Assembly: GCA_046593925.1 (NCBI GenBank)
Contig: JBKJQN010000079.1
Coordinates: 59,668-123,667 of the forward strand
Source: JAYVYM01 sp046593925
GTDB lineage: Bacteria; Actinomycetota; Actinomycetes; Mycobacteriales; SCTD01
Direction: 5' to 3'
Length of the DNA: 64,000 nt
The position numbers and the translations under genes are program-made. A model generated the notes under the pieces. That model made no database searches, was not told the origin of the DNA, and saw nothing but the letters and a program-made list of their open reading frames with translations. Positions 23,924 to 33,843 of this stretch are shown here, piece by piece (position 1 is the stretch's first letter; each line of letters opens with the position of its first letter).

Positions 23924-25164
23924 ACCACGGCAAGCGCACGGGTGTCCTGCTCGCCGCCGCCCTCCTTGCCGCAGCCACCGGCTGCAGCACGAAGGCCTCG
24001 ACCGGCTCCTCGAGCAGCGGCGGCGCCGGCGGCAACGTCAAGACCGGTGTCGGCATCAGCGGCACCACGATCACCCTCGGTGTCCTCACCGACCTGACCG
24101 GCGTTTTCGCTGGTCTCGGCGCCGACATCACCAACTCGCAGACGCTGTTCTGGGAGCAGCAGAACGCGAAGGGCGGTGTCTGTGGCAAGTACCAGGTGAA
24201 GCTCAACGTCAAGGACACCGGCTACGTGCCGCAGCAGGGCGTCCAGCTCTACAGCAGCATCAAGGGTGACGTGCTCGCGATGGCGCAGACGATCGGCTCG
24301 CCGATCAACACCGCACTGGAGCAGACCTATGACGCGGACAAGATCGTCAACATCCCGTCGGCCTGGGCGCGCAACCTGACGGTCCCTCCGGGCAACGCCG
24401 TGGTCGGTGCGACCTACGACGTCGAGATGGTCAACGTCCTGGACTACGCGCTCAAGCAGGGCAAGATCAAGGAAGGCGACAAGATCGGCCACATCTACTT
24501 CGAGGGTGAGTACGGCGCGAACGGCTTGGCCGGCTCGAAGTACTTCGCAAGCAAGCACGGCATGACCGTGGTCGAGTCCAAGATCAAATCAACCGATGCC
24601 GACATGACCGCGCAGGTCACCCAGTTCAAGGCGGCCGGCGTGAACGCGATCGCCCTGACGGTCGCTCCGGGGCAGACTGCGTCGGCGGCCGGTGTCGCTG
24701 CTGCCCAGCAGTTGAACGTGCCCATCCTGGGCAACAACCCGGTCTTCTCCCCGGCGCTGCTCGCCGGCCCGGCCGGTTCTGCCATCAAGGCCAACCTGCT
24801 GGTCGCGTCGCCGGTCAGCCCCTTCGACAAGAACCCCAAGCTGCTGGCGGACTACAAGGCGAAGTACCCCAACATCCCCAACCCGAGCCTGGGCGTGGTG
24901 TTCGGTGCGGGTGCGAGCAACGTCATGAAGCAGATCCTGGAGAAGGCCTGCGCCAGTGGTGACCTCACCCGCGACGGCGTGCTCAAGGCCAAGCAGTCAC
25001 TGAGCAACGTCGACACCGGCGGCCTGGTCGTGCCGCTGGACCTGTCCAAGTCCGGTGTCAGCCCCAGCAGCAAAAGCTTCATCTTCTCACCGGCCGACGT
25101 GCCGGGTGGTGCGAAGGCGCTCGGCGAGGCCACGGAGTCCGCGGACGTGGCGGGCCTGAAGTAG
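23920..25164 (+). CDS. livK: ABC substrate-binding lipoprotein (LivK-like)
   Basis: 414-residue Leu/Ile/Val-binding type I periplasmic-binding protein. Signal peptide with lipobox AATGC, lipidated Cys at 22, followed by a Ser/Gly-rich linker. The mature domain starts ITLGVLTDLTGVFAGLG and includes GNNPVFSPALL in the hinge region. As the last gene, with its own ATG overlapping livM, it would normally need more copies than the permease; no internal promoter was seen. The ligand cannot be read from the sequence, and the sibling family includes amide, urea and aromatic-acid binders. Confidence 0.9.
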   Translation: MNHGKRTGVLLAAALLAAATGCSTKASTGSSSSGGAGGNVKTGVGISGTTITLGVLTDLTGVFAGLGADITNSQTLFWEQQNAKGGVCGKYQVKLNVKDTGYVPQQGVQLYSSIKGDVLAMAQTIGSPINTALEQTYDADKIVNIPSAWARNLTVPPGNAVVGATYDVEMVNVLDYALKQGKIKEGDKIGHIYFEGEYGANGLAGSKYFASKHGMTVVESKIKSTDADMTAQVTQFKAAGVNAIALTVAPGQTASAAGVAAAQQLNVPILGNNPVFSPALLAGPAGSAIKANLLVASPVSPFDKNPKLLADYKAKYPNIPNPSLGVVFGAGASNVMKQILEKACASGDLTRDGVLKAKQSLSNVDTGGLVVPLDLSKSGVSPSSKSFIFSPADVPGGAKALGEATESADVAGLK

Positions 25165-25692
25165 TCCGGTCCGACGGCGCCCGTTCCCGCAGCAGGCGGG
25201 AGAGGGCGCCGTCGTCGTGCGATGCGGGGTCAGCCGGACGGGCCGTCGGGCTGCCCGCCGGCGGCGTTGTAGCAGGGCCAGCAGCCGTGCCAGCCGACCG
25301 ACATCGACGACGTCCCAGCCCCGCAGCCGCTCTTCCACCCGCCGGCGCCGGGCCCGGCGGGCGGCGGCGAGCCGACGTACGCCTTCATCCGTAGCCACCA
25401 GGTGCAGCACCCGCGCGTCGGCGTCGTCGGGCTCGCGTCGCAGCAGGCCGAGCTGTTCGAGCAGGCGCACCTGACGGCCGACGGTGCTCTTGTCGATGCC
25501 GAAGTAGTCCGCCAGGTCGGTCGCCCTCGCGCCGCCGTCGACGACGTGCATCAGCAGCCCGTAGGCCGCCGCCTCGAGCTCAAGGTGCACGGTGCGGGCC
25601 AGCTCGCCCGACCACGCCCGGGCCCGCCTCAGCAGCACCGATAGCTCGCGCTCCAGGGCGGCGACGTCGTCGTCGGCGCACGGCGGCGTGAC
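25087..25692 (-). CDS. MarR-family regulator (start and end unusual)
   Basis: Winged-helix MarR protein. LELEAAAYGLLMHVVDGG, then ATDLADYFGIDKSTVGRQVRLLEQ (recognition helix) and the wing DDADARVLHLVATDEG are clear. Two oddities. No ATG/GTG lies where homology begins (about 25692); the first in-frame GTG is at 25638, inside the first helix. The frame also does not stop after the last helix but runs through the liv terminator hairpin and ends antisense inside livK. A small indel or a non-standard start is possible. It is divergent from an MFS transporter across a perfect palindrome, so it probably represses that pump. Confidence 0.68.
   Translation of the reverse strand, partial: VTPPCADDDVAALERELSVLLRRARAWSGELARTVHLELEAAAYGLLMHVVDGGARATDLADYFGIDKSTVGRQVRLLEQLGLLRREPDDADARVLHLVATDEGVRRLAAARRARRRRVEERLRGWDVVDVGRLARLLALLQRRRRAARRPVRLTPHRTTTAPSPACCGNGRRRTGLLQARHVRGLRGLAERLRTTRHVGR
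25173..25213. terminator. Strong hairpin after livK
   Basis: Outer arms GACGGCGCCC (25173-25182) and GGGCGCCGTC (25204-25213) are perfect; inner arms CCCGC/GCGGG (25186-25190, 25196-25200) extend the stem around a 5-nt loop. It begins 9 nt after the livK stop. No T-run, as is common for high-GC actinobacterial terminators. It also lies inside the predicted tail of the marR frame. Confidence 0.75.
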
Positions 25693-25718
25693 CCTCCACG
25701 CACGGTAGCCCCGTCGTG

Positions 25719-25735
25719 GTGCGCCCCGGGCGCAC
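25719..25735. promoter_or_regulatory. Perfect 17-bp palindrome between marR and MFS gene (candidate MarR operator)
   Basis: GTGCGCCC-C-GGGCGCAC, 8-bp arms around one base, centred in the 72-bp divergent promoter gap. It ends 17 bp before the candidate -10 of the MFS gene (CAGACT, 25753-25758). MarR regulators usually bind a 16-20 bp palindrome in exactly this setting. Sequence is direct; function is inferred. Confidence 0.6.
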
Positions 25736-25764
25736 GTGGTCGCCGGGGCAGGCAGACTGCGGGG

Positions 25765-26952
25765 ATGCCCACGACGGTGGCCGAGGCCGACCTGACCCCC
25801 GGCCAGGAGCGCACCGCGGTGCGCCTCCTGCAGGCCGCGTCGGCCACCAGCTCCTTCGACCGGTTCGCCGTCGGCACGTTGCTGGTCTCGTTGGCAGCAG
25901 ACCTGCACACCTCGCTCGGTGCGGCCGCGGTGGCGGCCAGTGCCTACTTTCTCTGCTACGGGTTCAGTCAGCCGCTGTGGGGTCTGGCCAGCGACCGGCT
26001 CGGCCGGGTGAGGACGATGCGGCTGGCTCTCGCGGCCGCCGCCATCGGCGCCGTGGTGTCGGCGATCGCCCCCGGGCTGGTCATGCTCGTGGTCGCGAGG
26101 GCCTGCACCGGCGCGTGCATGGCGGCCGTCGTGCCGGCCGGGTTGGTGTACGTCGGAGACGCCATCCCGATCGTGCGCCGCCAGCGCACGCTCACCGACC
26201 TGAATGCCGCGACCGCTCTCGGAATTACCGCCGCGACCGGGCTCGGCGGCGTGCTGGCGGCAACCCTGTCGTGGCGACTCGCCTTCCTGCTGCCCGGCTT
26301 GGTCGCAGCGGTGCTGGTCGTCGTCCTGGCCCGGCTGCCCGAGCCGCCCCGCGGCGCGCTCGCGCAGGGCGGCGTACCCACCGTCCTGCGCTCGACGTGG
26401 GGTCGCGCCGTCCTCGTCCTGGCGCTCGTCGAAGGTGCCGCGCTGCTCGGCCTGCTCACCTACTTCGCCCCAGCGTTGGAGAGCACCGGCTGGTCGGCAA
26501 CGTCGGCCGGCGCGATCGTCGCGCTGTACGGCATCGGCCTCTTCATGTCCTCGCGGGTCGTCAAGCGCCTGGCGGGCCGCACCCGACCGCAGGTCTTCCT
26601 CGGCTGCGGTGCCGCGGGGCTCGCGGTCGCGTACGGGGCGGTCTCCGCCAGCCGGTCCGGTTTCGTGGTGGGCGGAGCCGCCCTGCTGGTCGGTGCCGCG
26701 TGGGCTGCCATGCACTCCACCATGCAGACCTGGGCGACCGAGGTCGTACCGCACGCCCGCGCTGCGATGGTCTCGCTGTTCGCCGGGATGCTGTTCGTCG
26801 GCAGCGGAGTGGCTACCGCGGCGCTGGCGCCGCTGGCCGACGCCCGGCGGTGGCTGCCGCTGTTCGCCAGCGGTGCGGTCGTCGTCGCCGTCTTCGGGGT
26901 GGCCGCCGTCACCGGCCGCACCCGATATGCCGCCCACGTGCCCCCAGGCTGA
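25765..26952 (+). CDS. Major facilitator superfamily transporter (drug efflux-like)
   Basis: 395-residue MFS protein with twelve predicted transmembrane helices. The loop 2-3 signature is WGLASDRLGRVRTM, and the motif-C-like ATGLGGVLAATLSWRLAFLLPG in helix 5 is typical of drug:H+ antiporters. ATG at 25765 has no Shine-Dalgarno, but CAGACT sits 6 nt before it. Control by the divergent MarR protein is likely. The substrate is unknown. Confidence 0.83.
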   Translation: MPTTVAEADLTPGQERTAVRLLQAASATSSFDRFAVGTLLVSLAADLHTSLGAAAVAASAYFLCYGFSQPLWGLASDRLGRVRTMRLALAAAAIGAVVSAIAPGLVMLVVARACTGACMAAVVPAGLVYVGDAIPIVRRQRTLTDLNAATALGITAATGLGGVLAATLSWRLAFLLPGLVAAVLVVVLARLPEPPRGALAQGGVPTVLRSTWGRAVLVLALVEGAALLGLLTYFAPALESTGWSATSAGAIVALYGIGLFMSSRVVKRLAGRTRPQVFLGCGAAGLAVAYGAVSASRSGFVVGGAALLVGAAWAAMHSTMQTWATEVVPHARAAMVSLFAGMLFVGSGVATAALAPLADARRWLPLFASGAVVVAVFGVAAVTGRTRYAAHVPPG

Positions 26953-27135
26953 ATATCTGCGGCGAGGGCAGGCCGTCGCTGACTGCGGCGGCCAGCTGCA
27001 GGTAGTCGTGGCGGGTGGGCCGCTGATCGTGGCGCCGGCTTCGAGGTGCGCATCGACGGGCATCTGCACGACGGCTCGGCAGCGACCGGCGAAGTGGTCC
27101 TGCACCGCATCGACGTCCACGCGCCCGCCACAGGG
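26950..27135 (-). pseudogene. Remnant of a MinD/ParA-like ATPase C-terminus
   Basis: Two pieces in different minus-strand frames look like one decayed C-terminal end: VDVDAVQDHFAGRCRAVVQM with PVDAHLEAGA, then after a shift near 27030, HDYLQLAAAVSDGLPSPQ. The pattern (Gly-Arg-Cys-Arg, basic-Leu-Glu-Gly, then a final helix ending ADG-P) resembles the end of actinobacterial MinD-like ATPases. No ATP-binding half is present. The family name is tentative; that it is decayed coding DNA is more certain. Confidence 0.35.
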
Positions 27136-27249
27136 ACGGACCGAGCTGACGACCGGTGCGGTAGTCGTCCTCGCTGAACGGGAAGCCGGATGTCGCCAGG
27201 ACAACAGAGCACGGACCTGGATCACCCGCGTCCGGCCGTACCGGGCCGC

Positions 27250-27516
27250 TTCACCGCGCCCATGAGGGGCGTGCGGCAACGAACCAGTTCCCGGCCAGCA
27301 GGTGCTTGGTGAGAAACCCGCTCCCGCAGGCGTACGAGCCGACGACAGGTTTCGTACCAGGGAGATCACCTGGTCCACCTCGGCAGCCCATCCCGGCCGG
27401 TTTCGGTGCGAGAACCGGCCCCCCCCTGTTCACCACTGGTCGTACTCCGCGGCGCGCCGGTCGTAGTAGGCGGCCGTGGCTGGATCCCTGGCGAAGGCTG
27501 GTACGGGTTCAGCCAC
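27250..27516 (-). pseudogene. Decayed class I SAM-dependent methyltransferase (N-terminal fragment)
   Basis: From GTG at 27516 the frame reads AEPVPAFARDPATAAYYDRR then AAEYDQW, typical of the N-terminus of small SAM methyltransferases. An in-frame TGA follows at 27430-27432. The same frame then continues with GRFSHRNRPGWAAEVDQVIS, and after a shift another frame gives CGSGFLTKHLLAG, the remains of the SAM-binding GxGxG motif. No C-terminal half is left. At least one stop and one frameshift show loss of function. Confidence 0.6.
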
Positions 27517-27721
27517 GGTGCGCACACGGCGCCCCGGCCGTTCGGGGTGGCGAGTCCGCCCTTCCCCTGTGGCAGTGCACCAGAAGGAGCTGCCAGAGCG
27601 CTCCCCCGCAGGGGAAGTACAGCGACGAAGGGGAGGCCCACCCGGCAGCCTCCGCGGCGTCGCGGTCGGTCAGCACACCGGCCACGGTACGGGCGATCTG
27701 CCCGCCGGGGAGGATGACGGC

Positions 27722-29668
<1,947 letters not shown>

Positions 29669-29707
29669 CCCGGGCGGGAACAGCAGACACCTCCCCGCCG
29701 TTGTGCA

Positions 29708-29725
29708 ACACTGTAAGTGTGTAAG
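29708..29725. promoter_or_regulatory. Palindrome plus direct repeat in promoter of the RHH-like gene
   Basis: ACACT-GTA-AGTGT (29708-29720) is a perfect palindrome overlapping a TGTAAG direct repeat (29712-29717 and 29720-29725). It lies 24 nt before the start of a gene whose product ends in a ribbon-helix-helix-like segment, so autoregulation is an attractive inference. AGAGGAGA (29731-29738) is that gene's Shine-Dalgarno. Confidence 0.45.
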
Positions 29726-29744
29726 CAGACCAGAGGAGAAGCAG

Positions 29745-30308
29745 ATGGGGCAGCAGTTCAGGATGGGCTCCCGCGGCGGAGGCCGCCGGGAGGAGCACGA
29801 GGCCCCCTCCACGGAGGGGCTCGAGGGCTGGTTCGCCGGGAGGCTGCCCGACGGCTGGTTCGAAGCCGCGCCCGAGGTCAGCGTCGACCGTGACGAGGTC
29901 CTCGTCGTCGGCCGGGTGTCCGCACCCGACGCCGCAGGTGACGCCGCAGCGACCGCGCAGGCCGAGGCCGGGCGCATCGCCCGGTTCCGCGAGAGCACCC
30001 GCGAGGAGCGGATGGCGATCGCCCGCGAGGCCGAGCACCGCTACGGGCGCAAGGTCGCCTGGGGCGCGCAGGCGGGCGACACCCGCCAGGTGTTCACCAC
30101 GCTGTCGGTCCCGGTGATGACCCGGCTCCGCCAGCCCGAGCGCCAGGTGCTCGACACGCTTGTCGCGGCCGGGGTGGCACGGAGCCGCTCCGACGCGCTG
30201 GCGTGGAGCGTCCGGCTGGTCGGGGAGCACGCCGAGCAGTGGCTCGGCGAGCTGCGGCAGGCCATGACGGCTGTCGACGAGGTGCGGGCCCAGGGGCCGG
30301 CCCTCTAG
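29745..30308 (+). CDS. Conserved actinobacterial protein with RHH-like C-terminus
   Basis: 187-residue soluble protein. The acidic middle region (GRVSAPDAAGDAAAT) is followed by a charged helix (ARFRESTREERMAIAREAEH). The C-terminal segment LRQPERQVLDTLVAAGVARS with RSDALAWSVRLVGEHAEQWL has the strand-helix-helix pattern of ribbon-helix-helix DNA-binding proteins. I do not recognise a named family. Excellent Shine-Dalgarno (GAGGAGA). The gene ends by overlapping the convergent thioesterase by 4 nt. It may be a small DNA-binding regulator; moderate confidence for that role. Confidence 0.7.
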   Translation: MGQQFRMGSRGGGRREEHEAPSTEGLEGWFAGRLPDGWFEAAPEVSVDRDEVLVVGRVSAPDAAGDAAATAQAEAGRIARFRESTREERMAIAREAEHRYGRKVAWGAQAGDTRQVFTTLSVPVMTRLRQPERQVLDTLVAAGVARSRSDALAWSVRLVGEHAEQWLGELRQAMTAVDEVRAQGPAL

Positions 30309-30694
30309 CGGGAGCTCCACGCCGACCGCAGGTCGTCGGGGACGCGGACCGGCCGCCCGCCCCCGTCGACCAGCACGTACGTCGTACGCACCGCGCAGCA
30401 GACCCGCTCGCCGATGCGTACCACCACGGCCAGCACCCAGCTGGAGCCGCCCACGCGCTCGCAGGTCACGTCGACCTCCACGAAGTCGCCGGCCCGGGCC
30501 GGGGCGGACCACTCCAGGGTGCTGGCCCGTACGCGCATGTCCAGGCCGCGCGCCAACAGCGTGTCGTACGGCGACCCGACGACCTCGAACCAGGCGGTGC
30601 ACGCCTCGTCCGCCCAGGTCAGGTAGTGCGCGTTGAACACGATGCCCTGCTGGTCGACCTCGGCGTAGCGGACCTGCGCCGACCAGGCCGCCAC
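30305..30694 (-). CDS. Hotdog-fold acyl-CoA thioesterase
   Basis: 129-residue 4-hydroxybenzoyl-CoA thioesterase-type protein. The catalytic Asp region is VRYAEVDQQGIVFNAHYLTW, followed by the long helix WADEACTAWFEVVG and the sheet ending AVRTTYVLVDGGGRPVRVP. GTG at 30694 lies 4 nt after the TGA of the hemolysin III gene, so the two form one transcript. The substrate acyl-CoA is unknown. Confidence 0.87.
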   Translation of the reverse strand: MAAWSAQVRYAEVDQQGIVFNAHYLTWADEACTAWFEVVGSPYDTLLARGLDMRVRASTLEWSAPARAGDFVEVDVTCERVGGSSWVLAVVVRIGERVCCAVRTTYVLVDGGGRPVRVPDDLRSAWSSR

Positions 30695-30698
30695 TGGC

Positions 30699-31415
30699 TC
30701 AGGACCCGCTGTAGCGGTAGGTCGCGATGCTGACGGCAACGTAGTGCGAGGCGAAGGCCAACAGGGTGAGTGCGTGGAACACCTCGTGGAAACCGAACCA
30801 GCGGGGCGACGGGTTGGGGCGGCGGCGCGCGTAGACCACCGCGCCCAGCGTGTAGAACACGCCGCCCACCAGCAGCATGACCAGCACCACCGGGCCACCG
30901 CGACGGAACAGGCTCGGCAGCACCCCGACGGCCAGCCAGCCCAGGCCCAGGTACAGCCCGGTGAACAGCCAGCGCCCCGAGCGCGGCAGCAGGTTGCGGG
31001 CCACGATGCCGACAGTCGCACCGCCCCAGACGATGCCGAACACCACCCAGCGGGCGGCGCCTTCCAGCAGCAGCAGCGCGAACGGCGTGTAGGTGCCGGC
31101 GATCAAGATGAAGATCATCGAGTGGTCCAGCCGCTCCATGACCGAGCGCGCCCGCGGCGACCAGGTCCCGCGGTGGTAGGCGGCCGAGGTGCCGAACAGC
31201 AGTGCGACCGAGACCGCGTAGACGGAAGCGGCCGTCGTCGCCCTCGCCCCGTGGGAGAGGCTGATCAGGGCCGTGCCGGTGACCAGCGAGACGGCGAAAG
31301 CGGCTTGGTGCAGGACGCCGCGCAGCCGTGGCTTGACAGCCTCGACGACCGCCTCGACGAAGGTGTCGACGGCCGCAGCCATGCTCCCGGAGGAGCGGTC
31401 ATCCAGCGCGTCCAA
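30699..31415 (-). CDS. Hemolysin III/adiponectin-receptor-like membrane protein
   Basis: 238-residue seven-helix membrane protein of the HlyIII (PAQR-like) family. The metal-binding-type motifs are present: SAAYHRGTW, LDHSMIFILIAGTYTP and FGFHEVFHALTLLAFASHY. The start is taken as TTG at 31415 because AGAAGGAG lies 8 nt upstream; the first in-frame ATG (31382) has only a GGGAG one base away, too close to work. Probable lipid-active metal-dependent hydrolase rather than a true hemolysin. Rv1085c occupies the same position in M. tuberculosis. Confidence 0.88.
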   Translation of the reverse strand: MDALDDRSSGSMAAAVDTFVEAVVEAVKPRLRGVLHQAAFAVSLVTGTALISLSHGARATTAASVYAVSVALLFGTSAAYHRGTWSPRARSVMERLDHSMIFILIAGTYTPFALLLLEGAARWVVFGIVWGGATVGIVARNLLPRSGRWLFTGLYLGLGWLAVGVLPSLFRRGGPVVLVMLLVGGVFYTLGAVVYARRRPNPSPRWFGFHEVFHALTLLAFASHYVAVSIATYRYSGS

Positions 31416-31458
31416 CGTGGCTCTCCTTCTGTTCTGGCGTTCCCACCCGGACGGTCCG

Positions 31459-31481
31459 TGCGAAGAGTCACAGCGTTCGCA
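31459..31481. promoter_or_regulatory. Inverted repeat in the pckG/hlyIII divergent promoter
   Basis: TGCGAA and TTCGCA are perfect 6-bp arms separated by 11 nt, one helical turn between centres, about 85 nt before the pckG start. Such spacing fits a dimeric regulator. TAGCAT at 31496-31501 could be the -10 of pckG. Inferred. Confidence 0.35.
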
Positions 31482-31564
31482 GAGCCCTCCGCGGGTAGCA
31501 TCTTCCCACTCCGACCGACCTGTGCCACTTCGCGCCGGGACGGCTCCCCCGAGGAGAGGAAAGC

Positions 31565-33391
31565 ATGACCACCACCTCCGCCATCCCGGGTCTCGAGTCG
31601 TCCCCGACCTGCAACGCGAAGCTCGTCGCGTGGGTCCGGGAGGTCGCCGAGCTCACCACGCCGGACCGCGTGGAGTGGGCGGACGGCTCCGAGGAGGAGT
31701 GGCAGCGCCTCACCCAGCTGCTCGTCGACGTCGGCACGTTCACCCGGCTTGACCAGACCAAGCGCCCCAACAGCTTCTACGCCGCCTCCGACCCCACCGA
31801 CGTCGCCCGGGTCGAGGACTGCACCTTTATCTGCTCCGAGCTCGAGCAGGACGCGGGCCCGACGAACAACTGGATGGACCCGGCACGGATGCGCGCCACA
31901 CTGCAGCCGCTGTTCGCGGGCTGCATGGTCGGCCGCACGATGTACGTCGTCCCGTTCTGCATGGGTCCGCTCGGCGGCCGGATCAGCCAGTACGGCGTGG
32001 AGATCACCGACAGTCCGTACGTCGTCACCAGCATGAAGATCATGACCCGGATGGGCACCGCTGCCCTCGAGGGGATCGGGGACGAGGGTTTCTTCGTGCC
32101 GGCCGTGCACACCGTCGGCAAGCCGCTGCAGACCGGTGAGCGTGACGTGCCGTGGCCGTGCAGCGAGACCAAGTACATCGTGCACTTCCCGGAGAGCCGG
32201 GAGATCTGGTCCTACGGGTCGGGGTACGGCGGCAACGCCCTGCTCGGCAAGAAGTGCTTCGCGCTGCGCATCGCGTCGGTGATGGCGCGCGACGAGGGCT
32301 GGATGGCCGAGCACATGCTCATCGTGAAGCTCACTCCGCCGACCGGGGAGCCCAAGTACGTCTCGGCGGCCTTCCCGAGCGCCTGCGGCAAGACCAACCT
32401 GGCGATGCTGACCCCGACCCTGCCCGGCTGGAAGGTTGAGACCGTCGGCGACGACATCGCCTGGATGCGGTTCGGCGCGGACGGCCGGCTGTACGCCATC
32501 AACCCGGAGGCCGGTTTCTTCGGTGTCGCGCCCGGTACCGGCGAGAAGACCAACCCCAACGCGGTACAGACCTTCACCGGCAACTCGATCTTCACCAACG
32601 TCGCCCTCACCGACGACGGCGACGTGTGGTGGGAGGGGCTGACCAAACAGCCGCCGGCGCACCTCACGGACTGGAAGGGCAACAGCTGGACCCCGGACTC
32701 GGGCACGACGGCGGCCCACCCCAACTCACGCTTCACCACGCCGGCCGGGCAGTGCCCGACGATTGCGCCGGAGTGGGAGGACCCCGACGGAGTACCGATC
32801 TCGGCGATCCTGTTCGGTGGCCGCCGGGCCTCCGCGGTGCCGCTGGTCACCGAGTCCCGCAGCTGGCAGCACGGCGTCTTCCTCGGCATGAGTGTGTCGT
32901 CGGAGACGACGGCAGCCGCCGCCGGCGCGATCGGCAAGCTCCGCCGGGACCCGTTCGCGATGCTGCCGTTCTGCGGCTACAACATGGCCGACTACGCGGG
33001 GCACTGGCTCGAGATCGGCGAGGCCACCGACGCCGACAAGCTGCCCAAGATCTACTACGTCAACTGGTTCCGCAAGGACGTCGACGGCAGGTGGCTGTGG
33101 CCCGGGTTCGGCGAGAACAGCCGCGTCCTGAAGTGGATCGTCGACCGTATCGAGGGCCACGGCACGGGGGTGAGCACGCCGATCGGCACGCTGCCGACCG
33201 CGGACGCCCTGGACCTCGACGGTCTGGACGTCACGGCGCGCGACCTCGAGCTCTTGCTCTCGGTCGATGTCGAGGTGTGGACACAGGAGGTGGAGCTCAT
33301 GGACGACTACTTCGCCCAGTTCGGCGCGCACTTCCCGGCCGCGTTGGCCGAGGAGCACCGGGCCCTCAAGGAGCGCCTCGCGCAGGCTTGA
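31565..33391 (+). CDS. pckG: Phosphoenolpyruvate carboxykinase (GTP)
   Basis: Converts oxaloacetate and GTP to phosphoenolpyruvate, the entry step of gluconeogenesis. 608 residues, the normal size of the GTP class. The P-loop FPSACGKTN has the reactive Cys274 and Lys276; PEAGFFGVAPGTGEKTNPN and the nucleotide-clamping NWFRKD region are typical. ATG at 31565 with GAGGAGAGGAAA upstream, a strong Shine-Dalgarno. Together with glpX in this window it supports growth on organic acids or lipids. Confidence 0.96.
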   Translation: MTTTSAIPGLESSPTCNAKLVAWVREVAELTTPDRVEWADGSEEEWQRLTQLLVDVGTFTRLDQTKRPNSFYAASDPTDVARVEDCTFICSELEQDAGPTNNWMDPARMRATLQPLFAGCMVGRTMYVVPFCMGPLGGRISQYGVEITDSPYVVTSMKIMTRMGTAALEGIGDEGFFVPAVHTVGKPLQTGERDVPWPCSETKYIVHFPESREIWSYGSGYGGNALLGKKCFALRIASVMARDEGWMAEHMLIVKLTPPTGEPKYVSAAFPSACGKTNLAMLTPTLPGWKVETVGDDIAWMRFGADGRLYAINPEAGFFGVAPGTGEKTNPNAVQTFTGNSIFTNVALTDDGDVWWEGLTKQPPAHLTDWKGNSWTPDSGTTAAHPNSRFTTPAGQCPTIAPEWEDPDGVPISAILFGGRRASAVPLVTESRSWQHGVFLGMSVSSETTAAAAGAIGKLRRDPFAMLPFCGYNMADYAGHWLEIGEATDADKLPKIYYVNWFRKDVDGRWLWPGFGENSRVLKWIVDRIEGHGTGVSTPIGTLPTADALDLDGLDVTARDLELLLSVDVEVWTQEVELMDDYFAQFGAHFPAALAEEHRALKERLAQA

Positions 33392-33444
33392 CCGCCCCGC
33401 GGGCCCCGTGGTGCGCGAGTCGCCGACTCGACCGGATCATCGGC

Positions 33445-33792
33445 ATGGCAGACCTGGAGTGTCTTGACGGCTCCTGCAGGCCGCCGGCTCGGGCGGCCGC
33501 GGCCCCGAGTGGTTCGCCCTCCGGGCCCGTGACCCCGACGGCTGGTGCGCTGCGCGCGGTTGTCGACGTGCGCCCTCGCTTCTCTTCCGGCGGCTGGCGC
33601 ACCGGTGCGACGCTGCGGCTCGAGGCGTGGGGTGCCGCGGGCACCGGCGTCCTCGCAGAGCTCGACGAGGGGGCTGTCGGGGCGCTGCTCGCGGGTTTGC
33701 TCGGTGAGGTGGCCGCGCTGCACGACGCGGCCCGACAGCCGTTGCCTCGACAGGCCGCGCCGCGGGTGCCGGCCACGGCCGGCCGCGGATAG
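33445..33792 (+). CDS. Hypothetical small protein
   Basis: A 115-codon frame with the strong third-position GC bias of real genes in this window, lying between pckG and uppS. The first 35 residues are Ala/Pro-rich; the rest (VVDVRPRFSSGGWRTGATLR then LEAWGAAGTGVLAELDEGAV) could be a small alpha/beta domain. ATG at 33445; no Shine-Dalgarno, CCGGAT 7 nt upstream. No family recognised. It could be spurious. Confidence 0.4.
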   Translation: MADLECLDGSCRPPARAAAAPSGSPSGPVTPTAGALRAVVDVRPRFSSGGWRTGATLRLEAWGAAGTGVLAELDEGAVGALLAGLLGEVAALHDAARQPLPRQAAPRVPATAGRG

Positions 33793-33843
33793 TCTGCACC
33801 TGCCGGGCCGTGGAGGGTCGGCAGACCGGAATGGGGGGCACCC

